Of a DNA stretch of 64,000 nt, positions 25,010 to 34,425 are shown one piece after another (position 1 is the first letter of the stretch; every line of letters starts with the position of its first letter). Under the pieces are notes generated by a model that saw nothing but the letters and a program-made list of their open reading frames with translations, was not told the DNA's origin and made no database searches. The DNA comes from Scleromatobacter sp038243995 (GTDB lineage Bacteria; Pseudomonadota; Gammaproteobacteria; Burkholderiales; Burkholderiaceae_C), in the NCBI GenBank assembly GCA_038243995.1, contig JBBRTV010000006.1:123401-187400 (forward strand), written 5' to 3'. Both the position numbers and the translations under genes were made by a program.

Positions 25010-25882
25010 CTACCGGCTTGCGCCTTCGCGGGTGCGCGCCGCGCGCAGGCGCAGTTGCGTGCCCCCCGCGACCGCACACCACGCGAGCGCGCCCGCCGCG
25101 ATCCCGCAGGCGTGCGCGAGCGGCGCAACGTCGATGCCCAGCAGTGAGTTCGGCCTCAGCGACAGGTCCCACGGCGACTCCAGCAGCACCTTGGCCAGCG
25201 TGCCGGCGAGCAGCGCGGCGCCGATGAGCCGGTGTCGTGCGGCCTGCGCAGCTGTCAGCGAGGGCGGAGCGTGCCTGAGCCGCGAATGCGCGAACGAGGC
25301 GGCCGAGAGCTCTTCGAGGCTGGTCATGGCCCACGGGCCTTCGGTGATGCGCGATGGCTCGATCACCGTGTCCCCGGGCGACCGGCTTTCCGCCGGCTCC
25401 GATTCCGGCGGCGGCCGCAGCGTGTCGAATGCGCGCGGCCAGGCCAGCGTCAGGCCCAGCACGACCACGCCGGCGTGCAGGACGCCGGACAGGCCGCCGT
25501 AGTGCCGCAGCGATTGCGCCAGGTGCGCGCCGTCCGGGGCGTCCATCAGCAGGTGTGTCAGGGGCCAGGCGACGAACCAGGCCAGCGCCGCGGCACGCGG
25601 TGCGCGTGCGCGCCAGCCGACGGCGCCGACGACCGCCGCGCCGAGCAGGTTGACGGCCAGGTGAGCGTTGCTCCAGTGCACCCAGGCGGCCGTCCAGGCC
25701 CGCCAGCCCTCGTGCAAGCCCAGGCCGGGCTGCCAGTCCAGGGCGCTCGACCCGCCCGAACCGGGTGCGAGTGCGCTGCCGGCCTGCGGGTGCGTGACGA
25801 TGGTGACGAGGACGGCGCCGATGCCCAGCAGTGCGGCCACGAGCATCCAGCCATCGCCCTGCGAGCGCCGGGTCGCGATCAC
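25010..25882 (-). CDS. rrtA: Rhombosortase (rhomboid-family intramembrane serine protease)
   Basis: The 290-residue polytopic protein has the rhombosortase signatures: EGWRAWTAAWVHWSNAHLAVN, YGGLSGVLH (Ser132) and PLAHACG (His257). Rhombosortases cleave GlyGly-CTERM tails of exported proteins at the inner membrane. Two proteases with such tails lie at 42-46 kb. It is larger than usual because about 65 hydrophilic residues (about 150-215, PPPESEPAESRSPGD onward) separate the Ser and His parts. The start is uncertain: GTG at 25882 or ATG at 25846. It lies 106 bp downstream of glnE on the same strand and may be transcribed with it. Confidence 0.85.
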   Translation of the reverse strand: MIATRRSQGDGWMLVAALLGIGAVLVTIVTHPQAGSALAPGSGGSSALDWQPGLGLHEGWRAWTAAWVHWSNAHLAVNLLGAAVVGAVGWRARAPRAAALAWFVAWPLTHLLMDAPDGAHLAQSLRHYGGLSGVLHAGVVVLGLTLAWPRAFDTLRPPPESEPAESRSPGDTVIEPSRITEGPWAMTSLEELSAASFAHSRLRHAPPSLTAAQAARHRLIGAALLAGTLAKVLLESPWDLSLRPNSLLGIDVAPLAHACGIAAGALAWCAVAGGTQLRLRAARTREGASR

Positions 25883-25988
25883 CGCCGGGCCCCCGGCGAC
25901 CCGGGGCGCGCGGCCGCCCGCGCCGAGGCGAAAGACCGCGTGCGCCGCCTCGAGTGCGCGCGCGCCGTCGCCGCGGGATGCGCGTGGC

Positions 25989-28760
25989 TCACGCGCCGGG
26001 GCCGAACACCGCTTGCCACAGCGCGCGGCCGGCGGCCCGTTCGGACGCCAGCGTCTCCGGCGGGAACAGCGTCGGCTGCTCGTCGAGGCGCGCCCGGTGC
26101 TGCGCGCGGCGCAGTTCGCGGTAGGCGTCGGCGGCGGCCGCGCCGATGCCATCGTCGAGCAGGTGTGCGTCCTCGGCACGCTTGAGCAGGGCGATGTTGC
26201 CCAGGTTGTCCTGCAGGCCGGGATGCGCGCCGCCGTGCGCGAGCACCAGGTACTGCACCGCGAACTCGATGTCCATCAGGCCGCCTTCGCAGTGCTTCGG
26301 GTCGATGCGTTCGTCGCGCTGCGGATGGGCTTCGCGCACCTTGCGGCGCATGCCTGCGATCTCGAGGCGCAAGGCGTCGGCGTCGCGCCCGGCTTCGATG
26401 ACGGCCCGTCGCGTCGCCTCGAAGCGCTCGCCCAGCGATGCGTCGCCGGCGCAGAAGCGCGCCCGCGTGATCGCCTGGTGTTCCCACGTCCACGCGGTGT
26501 TGCTGCCGCGGCCGCGCTGGTAGCGCTCGAAGGAGTCGATGGATGTCACGAGCAGGCCGGAATTGCCGTTCGGACGCAGCGCGGTGTCGATGTCGAAGAG
26601 TTCGCCTGCGGCGGTGCGCAGGGTCAGCCAGGTGATGAGCTTGCGCACGAAAGCGGCGTAGATCTCCTGCGCACGATAAGGGTCGGCTTCGTCGGCATCG
26701 TCGTACAGGAAGACGACGTCGAGGTCGCCCCCGTAGCCGAGCTCCTTGCCGCCCAGTTTGCCGTAGGCGATGACCGCCACGCGCGGCTGCTCTCGATGGC
26801 GATGCTTCAGATGGCCCCACGCCCAGCGCAGGCTGCAGTCGACGATGGTGTCGGCGAGCGCGGAGAGTTCGTCCGCCGCGGCCTCGATCGTGATGCGCCC
26901 TTCGACGTCGCGCACCAGCGTTCGAAAGACCTCGGCATGGTGCGCGCGGCGCAGCGTGTCGAGCAACGCGCCTTCGTCGGCCTCGCCGGAACGGCGCCAG
27001 GCATCGTGGCGATCCTCGAGTTCCGCCGTGAGGGCCAGCGGGTCGAAGCGTTCCACCATCGATCGCTCGTCGGCGAGCTCGTCGATGACACCCGGATGCA
27101 GCATCAGGTAGCGCACCGGCCAGCGCGCCAGGCCCAGCAGGCGCAACAGCCGGCGCTGCACGCTCGGGCGCTCCACGAGCAGCGCGAGATAGCTCTCGCG
27201 CCGCAGCAGGGGCTCGATCCAGTCGACGAAACGTGTCGCCGCGGTGATGGTGCAATTGCCGGCGCGGATGTCCTCGACCGCGCGCTGCACGAGCTTGGCG
27301 ATGCGCAGGCGGCTTTCATCGCGCAGGCTGCGCACGCGAGGGTTTTCGGAGAAGCGGCGCACGCGCTCGCCGAGCTCGGGCGGCAGGCGGTCGAGCCAGT
27401 TCTCGCTGTCGAGCTGCTCGGGCGGCGCGGCGCAGGTGCGGCAGCCGCCCGCGCGGGGCGCCGGCGCGCGGCCGTCGTGCAGCAGCGTATCGAACTCCGT
27501 CGACACGAATTCGCGGATCTCGCACAGGCGGTCGAGCAGGTCGCAGGCATCGGCGTTGCACGACAGCCCCATGCTCGCCGCGATCCAGCCGAGGTCGGCG
27601 TCGGCCGTCGGCAGGAGGTGGGTCTGCTGGTCGTCGAGGAACTGGATGCGGTGTTCGACGCGGCGCAGGAACACGTAGGCGTCATGCAACTGAGCGGCCG
27701 TCTCCGGCTTCATCAGCCCGCGGGAGCCGAGCCGCGCCAGCGCCTTCAGCGTCGATCGTGTACGGATTTCCGGGAACTGGCCACCGCGCACAACGAGCAG
27801 CAACTGCACGATGAATTCGATCTCGCGAATGCCGCCGCGCGACAGCTTGACGTCGTTGGCGCGCTCGGGGCGCCCGGCGGCGCGGCGCTGCGCCTCCTCG
27901 CGGATCTTGTGGTGCAGCTGACGCAAGCCTTCGAACACGCCGTAGTCGAGATAGCGGCGATAGACGAACGGCGTGACGAGCGACCGCAGGGCGAGTGCGC
28001 GGCCGCTGGTGACGGCGGCGCGCGGCGCGACGACGCGGCTCTTCAGCCACGCGAAACGCTCCCACTCCCGGCCTTGCACGAGGAAGTACTCCTCCAGCAT
28101 CGCCAGGCTGACCACAGGCGGGCCCGAGTTGCCATTGGGGCGCAGCGCCAGATCGACGCGGAACACGAAGCCGTCGTCCGTCACGTCACCGATCAGCGCA
28201 TACATGCGGCGCGCGACCTGCCCGAAGTACTCCTGCGCGCTGACGGGCTTCGTACCGTCGGTCTGCGCGTCTTCCTCGTAGACGTAGACCAGGTCGATGT
28301 CCGACGAGACGTTGAGCTCGCGTGCGCCGAGCTTGCCCATGCCGACGATCCAGAACTCCACCGGCGAGCCGCCGCCGTTGCGAGGCACGCCCCAGCGCGC
28401 GTCGATCTCGGAAAGCGCCTGGGCCAGCGCGCGTTCGAGCGTCGCCTCCGCGAGATGGGTCATCGCGGTGGTGATGTCGGCCTGGTCGGCCCCCTGTTCG
28501 ATGTCGAGCACCGCCAGGCGCTCCAGCACGAGCTGGCGCGCCACGCGCAGCGCGCGCATCACCGGCATGCCTTCGGCTTCGAAACTGACGATGAGCGCGG
28601 TGATCGTCGCGAAGTCGGGCAGGCCCGTAGCGAGACGGCCGAGGAGTTCTCCGTAGCGACGTCGCACGCGCTGGACGTAGCGGCTGTACTCGGCAAGCGC
28701 GGTGATCGGCGGCTTCGCGTCGCCGGTCGCAAGCACGGGATTCGGGGCGGGGGCGTTCAC
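25989..28760 (-). CDS. glnE: Bifunctional glutamine synthetase adenylyltransferase/deadenylase
   Basis: The 923-residue protein has two nucleotidyltransferase halves, as GlnE does. The N-terminal half carries GMGKLGARELNVSSDIDLVY, the C-terminal half AYGKLGGKELGYGGDLDVVF; both have the metal-binding DxD. Each is followed by a helical GlnD-UR_UTase region. It adenylylates glutamine synthetase at high nitrogen and reverses this under PII control. Length is normal. It is divergent from yhdP with a 144-bp gap. The NtrY/NtrX-like pair lies some 31 kb away on the other strand. Confidence 0.97.
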   Translation of the reverse strand: MNAPAPNPVLATGDAKPPITALAEYSRYVQRVRRRYGELLGRLATGLPDFATITALIVSFEAEGMPVMRALRVARQLVLERLAVLDIEQGADQADITTAMTHLAEATLERALAQALSEIDARWGVPRNGGGSPVEFWIVGMGKLGARELNVSSDIDLVYVYEEDAQTDGTKPVSAQEYFGQVARRMYALIGDVTDDGFVFRVDLALRPNGNSGPPVVSLAMLEEYFLVQGREWERFAWLKSRVVAPRAAVTSGRALALRSLVTPFVYRRYLDYGVFEGLRQLHHKIREEAQRRAAGRPERANDVKLSRGGIREIEFIVQLLLVVRGGQFPEIRTRSTLKALARLGSRGLMKPETAAQLHDAYVFLRRVEHRIQFLDDQQTHLLPTADADLGWIAASMGLSCNADACDLLDRLCEIREFVSTEFDTLLHDGRAPAPRAGGCRTCAAPPEQLDSENWLDRLPPELGERVRRFSENPRVRSLRDESRLRIAKLVQRAVEDIRAGNCTITAATRFVDWIEPLLRRESYLALLVERPSVQRRLLRLLGLARWPVRYLMLHPGVIDELADERSMVERFDPLALTAELEDRHDAWRRSGEADEGALLDTLRRAHHAEVFRTLVRDVEGRITIEAAADELSALADTIVDCSLRWAWGHLKHRHREQPRVAVIAYGKLGGKELGYGGDLDVVFLYDDADEADPYRAQEIYAAFVRKLITWLTLRTAAGELFDIDTALRPNGNSGLLVTSIDSFERYQRGRGSNTAWTWEHQAITRARFCAGDASLGERFEATRRAVIEAGRDADALRLEIAGMRRKVREAHPQRDERIDPKHCEGGLMDIEFAVQYLVLAHGGAHPGLQDNLGNIALLKRAEDAHLLDDGIGAAAADAYRELRRAQHRARLDEQPTLFPPETLASERAAGRALWQAVFGPGA

Positions 28761-28904
28761 GAGTGGCCCGTCTGCAACAGCGCGGTTGTTACGATAAGTT
28801 CAGCGCATCGCGCGGCAACAATCGATCCGTTGCGCCCGGAATGGCGCTTGCCCTGGCGGCCTACACTGAGTGCTGGGGCGTTGCCACCCCGTGCCGAACT
28901 TTTC

Positions 28905-31900
28905 ATGAGATTGCAACTGAACGCGTTTTTCGATCCAGTCGTCAGGCGGCTGCGCTTCATGCCGTGGCGGCACGGGCTCCGGTTGGCATGGCAGGCCATC
29001 GTTGTTCTCGGGCTGGCGCTGCTGTGTCTCCTGGTGCTGGCCTGGCTGACTCTTCAGTGGGCGATTCTGCCGCACATCGAGGATTGGCGCCCCGCGATCG
29101 AACGGCATGCCAGCCAGGCGATAGGGATACCGGTGCGCATCGGCCACATCAGCGTGCGGTCGTCCAACTGGGTGCCGGCGGTCGAACTGCGCGATGTCGT
29201 GCTGCGCGACAAGTCCGGCGCCGAAGCCCTGCGGCTGCCGCGCGTCTCCGCCGCGCTCTCCGTGCGCTCGCTGCTGGTGCTCGCGCCGCGCCTTTCGCAG
29301 CTCTACGTCGAAGGTGCGAAACTGCTGGTGCGACGCGATGCCGACGGCCATCTCCACATCGGCGGACTCGATCTCGCGGCGCGCACGCCCACTCTCGCGC
29401 GCGTCGACGAAGGCGCGACACTGGCCTGGTTCTTCAGCCAGGAGGAGTTCGTGCTGCGTCGCGGCGCGGTGCGCTGGGTCGACGAGCAACGCAACGCGCC
29501 GGCACTCGAGCTGACCGACGTCGACGTCGTCGTGCGCAACGGCCTGCGTTCGCACGACCTTCGTATCGACGCGACGCCGCCGCCGCAGTGGGGCGATCGC
29601 GCGTCGCTGCGCGCGCTGTGTCACCAGCCCCTGTTCGCCTCGGCGGGCGACTGGCGCCGCTGGACGGGGACGCTCTTCGCCGACCTGCCGCGCGGCGACG
29701 TCGCGCAGTTGAAGCACCACGTCGACCTGCCGTTCGAGCTCGATGGCGGGCAGGGCGCGCTGCGGCTGTGGCTGGACTTCCAGGACCAGCACTGGCGCTC
29801 GGCGACGGCCGACGTCCGACTGCGCGATGTCGGGCTGCGGCTGGCCCGCGACGTCGAGCCCCTGGCGATTGCGCATGCCGAGGGGCGGTTCACCGCGCAG
29901 CGCACGCCGTCCGGCGTGACGTTCGGCGCGGAGCACTTCGGCTTCGCGACGGCGGCGGGCGTCGTGTGGCCTGCCGGCGACCTGCACGTCGCGTGGCGAC
30001 AGAAGCAGACGATCGTCGGCGTCCGCCCGGGTGCGCCCGGACTGCCCGCGCCGCTGGCCGGCGGATCGGCGAGCCCGGCGTCGGCCGAACTCCCGGACGG
30101 CGCCGCGGTCGCGGACGCGCAGCGCCTGCCCTGGGATTCGGACGCGCCGATCACCGGGGGCCAGTTGTCGGCCGACCACCTCGACCTGGCCCTGATGCGT
30201 CGCCTGGCCGCGGCGCTGCCGCTGCCCACGGTGACGCAGAAATGGCTGGCGGACTACCGGCCCGAAGGCGTCGTCCAGGGACTCGCCGCGCGCTGGGACG
30301 GGCCGCTCGAGGCACCCGCGCGCTACCGCGCGAACGCGACCATCAAAGGATTCTCGATCGCCGCCGGCGACGCGCCCGCCGCCGGCGGACCCGGGCGCCC
30401 CGGCTGTCGCAACGCTGACATGAATTTCGACGCGAGCGACAAGGGCGGCGTCGCCCACCTCACGCTCGACGGCGGCGCGGTCGAGCTGCCAGGTGTCTTC
30501 GAAGAACCGGTCATTCCCTTCGACCGTTTCGGCGCCACCGTCACGTGGACGCTCGCCGCAGCGCGCGACCCCGGCGAGCCCGCGCCGATCGCCGTCACGC
30601 TGCGCGACGTCCACTTCGCGAACGCCGACGCCGAGGGCGACGTGCAACTGCAATGGCACACGGGCGCGGGGCTGGCATCTGCGGCCTCCCCGACGACAGG
30701 CCCGATGGCTGGCGCCGCCGCCGCCGTCGGCCGCGGCCAGCGCTTTCCGGGCGAGCTCGACCTGAAAGGCGTGATGACGCACGCCCGCGCCGCCAAGCTC
30801 GGCCGCTACCTCCCCCAGGGCGTCGCGGCCGGCACGCGGCACTACCTGAGCGCGGCCTTCAAGTCGGGCGAAATGGAGGCCGTCAAGTTCAACGTGCGCG
30901 GCGACCTGTCCGCATTCCCCTACCAGAAGCTGCACGACGGCGAGTTCCGCATCGACGGGCGCGTCTCGGACGTCGCGCTGGACTACGTTCCCGGCCCGCC
31001 CGGCCCGCCCGGCCCGCCCGGCGCCGATGGCGCGCGCGGCGTGTCGCCGTGGCCCGGCTTCACGCAGGTCAAAGGCCAGATCGTGCTGGACCGCGGGGCG
31101 CTCGAGATCCACGACGCACAGGGGCGGATGGGCGATCTCGCGCTGCAGGGCGTCGACGGCGGCATCGCGTCGCTGTACGACAAGCCCTCGCTCGCGCTAC
31201 GGGGCCGGGTCGACGGGCCCATGCCAGAGTTCCTGCGCTACGTCGAGCAGTCGCCGATCGGCGGCTGGCTGCACGACGGACTGGCGCCCATGACGTCGAC
31301 CGGCGGCGCGAGACTCGACATCGCCCTGAACATTCCGCTGCAGCGCGCGAACGAGACCACTGTCACCGGCGCGCTCGCGCTCGCGAACAACGACGTCCGT
31401 CTCGCCCCCATGGCGCCGGTGCTGGTCAACGCCCATGCGCGGATCGACTTCAGCGAGCACGGCGTCACGGTCGTCGGCGGGGGCGCACGCGTCCTGGGCG
31501 GCGATGCGATCTTCGACGGCGCCTCGCAGGCCGACGGCGCCCTGCGCTTCAACGTGCAAGGCAATGTCGGCGCGGAGGGCCTCAGGCGCGCCGCCGACGA
31601 GCCGACCCTGGCCCGGCTCGCGCAGCACCTGAGCGGCCAGGCGCCCTACAAGCTGCAGATCGGCATCGCCAGGGGGCAGACCGAATTCGCGCTGACCAGC
31701 CCGCTCAGCGGTCTCGCCCTGAACCTGCCGGCGCCGCTCAACAAGCCCGCCGATGCCGTCTGGCCGCTGCGCGTCGCCACCACAGTCTCTTTCGACGCCC
31801 AGTCCAGGCCGCACGACACGCTGCGCGTCGACCTCGGGCATTGGCAGGCGCCGCTGCTGCAGGTCGAGGTAGTGCGCGACCTGGCTGGCGCAACGCCGCG

Positions 31901-33320
31901 CCCCTTGCGCGCCGCCTATGCGGTCGGCGCGACACTGCCCGCGCCGCAGCCGGGCGGGATCGTGGTGCTGCGCGGCTCCTCGTTCGACGGCGATGCGTGG
32001 TGGTCGTTCTGGCGCAAGCTCTCGGCAGGCGCTGCACTCCCCGCCTCCACTGCTTCCTCTCCGGGGGAGGCCGCGACCGTCTTCGACACGGCCAGCGGCC
32101 TCGCAGGCGCGTCGGGCTACTGGCCGCAGGCGGCCTCGCTGAAGACGCAGGATCTGCTGCTCGGCGGCCGCCACCTGACGCACGTGGACATGCAGCTCGC
32201 CCAGGCACAGACCGCCGACGGCGAGAGCTGGCGCGCCAACGTCGCTTCCGACCAGACCCACGGCGTCGTCGAATACCGGCCGGATTCCGCGGCGCACGGC
32301 GCGCAACTGTTCGCGCGCCTCGATCGCCTGTCGCTCGACTCCGACTCGGATGCCGAGCCCGCCGGCGCGCCGGCCGCTGCCGGCGCGCCGCTGCCGGCGA
32401 CAGCGACCGTTCCGGCGCTCGACATCGTGGTCGACAACTTCGAGCTGAACGCGAAGAAGCTGGGCAAGCTGGAGATCGCCGCGACCCTGCAGTCGGGTGC
32501 GCGCGACTGGCGCCTGGCGCGCCTCGCGCTGACGACGCCCGAGGCGAAGTTCACGGGCAGCGGTCAGTGGAGCGGCGCGCCGGCGCGCCGGATGGCGCTG
32601 GACTTCAAGCTCGATCTTTCCGACTCCGGCGCGTTCCTCGAGCGCCTTGGCAAGGGGCAGGTGCTCAAGGGCGGCAAGGGCGAGCTGTCGGGCGCGGTGG
32701 CCTGGGTGGGCTCGCCGCTGGCGCTCGACTACCCCAGCCTGCAAGGCAGGTTCCAGGTCGCCCTGGACAAGGGCCAGTTCCTCAAGGCCGACGCCGGCGC
32801 CGGCCGCCTGCTGGGCGTGCTGAGCCTGCAATCGCTGCCGCGGCGCCTGACGCTGGACTTTCGCGACCTGTTCCAGGAAGGGTTCGCCTTCGACAACGTC
32901 ACGGGCGACGTCACGATCGCCCGGGGCGTCGCGTCCACCAAAGACCTGCGCATGCGTGGCGTCAACGCGGCCGTGCTGATGGAGGGCAGTGCGGACCTGA
33001 AAGCCGAGACGCAGGACCTGCGGGTGATCGTCATCCCGGAAGTCAACGCCGGCGCGGCGTCGCTCGCCTACGCCGCGATCAATCCGGTCATCGGCATCGG
33101 TACCTTCCTTGCGCAATTGTTCCTGCGCAATCCGCTGGCCGAGGCCGGAACGCGCGAGTTCCATGTCGTGGGCAGCTGGGCCGACCCGAAGGTCGAGCAG
33201 CTCGAACACCGGGAGGCCGTGCAGGCGGCCACGCAGGCGCGCGCCGCGCGCCAGGCGCGCGAGGCGGCGTCGGAAGCGGCGGCTGCCGCATCTGCGACCG
33301 CCTCCGCGCCGGCGCCTTGA
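28905..33320 (+). CDS. yhdP: YhdP/AsmA-like envelope lipid-transport protein (TIGR02099)
   Basis: The 1471-residue protein has one N-terminal transmembrane helix (residues 25-50) and a very long periplasmic part with the AsmA_2/DUF3971 features of YhdP: SRYIPVRIGHISV-like start, WLPPYLPQG-type LGRYLPQGVAAGTRHYL, VMTHARAAK, and the C-terminal MEGSADLKAETQDL and INPVIGIGTFLAQL. Such proteins form bridges for phospholipid movement to the outer membrane. A collagen-like run, PGPPGPPGPPGADGARG (about 692-708), sits in the middle and is encoded by three exact 9-bp units. The last 35 residues are Ala/Gln-rich coiled coil. The start follows DNA with no clear Shine-Dalgarno. Confidence 0.93.
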   Translation: MRLQLNAFFDPVVRRLRFMPWRHGLRLAWQAIVVLGLALLCLLVLAWLTLQWAILPHIEDWRPAIERHASQAIGIPVRIGHISVRSSNWVPAVELRDVVLRDKSGAEALRLPRVSAALSVRSLLVLAPRLSQLYVEGAKLLVRRDADGHLHIGGLDLAARTPTLARVDEGATLAWFFSQEEFVLRRGAVRWVDEQRNAPALELTDVDVVVRNGLRSHDLRIDATPPPQWGDRASLRALCHQPLFASAGDWRRWTGTLFADLPRGDVAQLKHHVDLPFELDGGQGALRLWLDFQDQHWRSATADVRLRDVGLRLARDVEPLAIAHAEGRFTAQRTPSGVTFGAEHFGFATAAGVVWPAGDLHVAWRQKQTIVGVRPGAPGLPAPLAGGSASPASAELPDGAAVADAQRLPWDSDAPITGGQLSADHLDLALMRRLAAALPLPTVTQKWLADYRPEGVVQGLAARWDGPLEAPARYRANATIKGFSIAAGDAPAAGGPGRPGCRNADMNFDASDKGGVAHLTLDGGAVELPGVFEEPVIPFDRFGATVTWTLAAARDPGEPAPIAVTLRDVHFANADAEGDVQLQWHTGAGLASAASPTTGPMAGAAAAVGRGQRFPGELDLKGVMTHARAAKLGRYLPQGVAAGTRHYLSAAFKSGEMEAVKFNVRGDLSAFPYQKLHDGEFRIDGRVSDVALDYVPGPPGPPGPPGADGARGVSPWPGFTQVKGQIVLDRGALEIHDAQGRMGDLALQGVDGGIASLYDKPSLALRGRVDGPMPEFLRYVEQSPIGGWLHDGLAPMTSTGGARLDIALNIPLQRANETTVTGALALANNDVRLAPMAPVLVNAHARIDFSEHGVTVVGGGARVLGGDAIFDGASQADGALRFNVQGNVGAEGLRRAADEPTLARLAQHLSGQAPYKLQIGIARGQTEFALTSPLSGLALNLPAPLNKPADAVWPLRVATTVSFDAQSRPHDTLRVDLGHWQAPLLQVEVVRDLAGATPRPLRAAYAVGATLPAPQPGGIVVLRGSSFDGDAWWSFWRKLSAGAALPASTASSPGEAATVFDTASGLAGASGYWPQAASLKTQDLLLGGRHLTHVDMQLAQAQTADGESWRANVASDQTHGVVEYRPDSAAHGAQLFARLDRLSLDSDSDAEPAGAPAAAGAPLPATATVPALDIVVDNFELNAKKLGKLEIAATLQSGARDWRLARLALTTPEAKFTGSGQWSGAPARRMALDFKLDLSDSGAFLERLGKGQVLKGGKGELSGAVAWVGSPLALDYPSLQGRFQVALDKGQFLKADAGAGRLLGVLSLQSLPRRLTLDFRDLFQEGFAFDNVTGDVTIARGVASTKDLRMRGVNAAVLMEGSADLKAETQDLRVIVIPEVNAGAASLAYAAINPVIGIGTFLAQLFLRNPLAEAGTREFHVVGSWADPKVEQLEHREAVQAATQARAARQAREAASEAAAAASATASAPAP
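30993..31019 (+). repeat. 9-bp tandem repeat coding for Gly-Pro-Pro
   Basis: Three exact copies of GGCCCGCCC inside yhdP encode consecutive GPP triplets. It is a slippage-prone, in-frame minisatellite. Confidence 0.95.
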
Positions 33321-33475
33321 ACCCGCCGCGGCGAGCGGCCTGCCTCCGGCGTTGATCGGGCGCCATCACGACGAGAGCCTGCATGCAGGGCGCGGATCCG
33401 CGCGAAACACGGGCGCCGGCGCATGACAGCGCGGCGCCGACCCCCGATACTGGAGGCCGAATCAAGGAAGCCCCG

Positions 33476-34288
33476 ATGACCAAGTTCGCCGCGATCCAGA
33501 CCGTCTCCACCCCCGACGTCGCCCGCAACCTCGAGGCCGCGGGCCGCCTCGTCGGCGAGGCCGCCCGCGCCGGCGCGACCTGGGTGTCGCTGCCCGAGTA
33601 CTTCTGCCTCATGGGCGTGCGCGACGACGCGAAGCTGGACATCGCCGAGACCGACGGCGACGGCCCCATCCAGCGCTTCCTCGCCGCTGCGGCCCGCGAG
33701 CACCAGGTCACGCTGATCGGCGGCACGCTGCCGATCCGTGCGGCCACCCCGGGCCGCGTGCGCAACGCCTGCTGCGTCTACGGCCCGACCGGCGCACGCA
33801 TCGCCCGCTACGACAAGATCCACCTGTTCGCGTTCGACAACGGCAAGGAAGCGTACGACGAGGCGCGCGTCCTCGAGCCGGGCGATACCCCCGTCGCCTT
33901 CGAATCGGGCGGCTGGCGCGCCGGCCTGTCCGTCTGCTACGACCTGCGCTTCCCGGAGCTCTACCGCGGCCTGATGAGACCGCCCTGCGACGTTCTCTTC
34001 GTGCCCGCGGCGTTCACCTACACCACCGGCCTCGCGCACTGGCTCCTGCTGCTGCGTGCGCGTGCCGTCGAGAACCAGTGCTATGTCGTCGCGCCCGCCC
34101 AGGGCGGTCTCCACGAGAACGGCCGCCGCACCTTCGGCCACAGCGTCGTCATCGACCCGTGGGGCGAAGTGCTGGCGATCGCGAGCGACGGCGGCGAGGG
34201 CGAGGGCATCGCGGTCGCCGATCTGTCGCACGAGCGCATTGCCGAGGTTCGAATCCAGTTGCCCGCCTTGAGGCATCGCAGGCTGTGA
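33476..34288 (+). CDS. Carbon-nitrogen hydrolase, nitrilase family (Nit1/deaminated-glutathione amidase-like)
   Basis: The 270-residue protein has the nitrilase triad: Glu in LPEYFCL, Lys in RYDKIHLF and Cys in SVCYDLRFPELYR. The FPELYR context and the ending (EVRIQLPALRHRRL) place it in the Nit1/YbeM-like branch, which hydrolyses deaminated glutathione. AAGGAAG precedes the ATG at 33476. It follows yhdP after 155 bp on the same strand, an order common in betaproteobacteria. A different omega-amidase substrate cannot be excluded. Confidence 0.9.
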   Translation: MTKFAAIQTVSTPDVARNLEAAGRLVGEAARAGATWVSLPEYFCLMGVRDDAKLDIAETDGDGPIQRFLAAAAREHQVTLIGGTLPIRAATPGRVRNACCVYGPTGARIARYDKIHLFAFDNGKEAYDEARVLEPGDTPVAFESGGWRAGLSVCYDLRFPELYRGLMRPPCDVLFVPAAFTYTTGLAHWLLLLRARAVENQCYVVAPAQGGLHENGRRTFGHSVVIDPWGEVLAIASDGGEGEGIAVADLSHERIAEVRIQLPALRHRRL

Positions 34289-34425
34289 TCGCCGCGTGCA
34301 GCGTGCGGCCCTTCGCGCCCGCGTTCCCGGTCAGGCAGGCCTGGCCCGTCCCGTCCGCGTGCCCGGGCAGGCAGAGCGCAAGCCTGGGGCGGTGAGCGGC
34401 AGCACCGCGCGCGTGGGCCCGGTCG

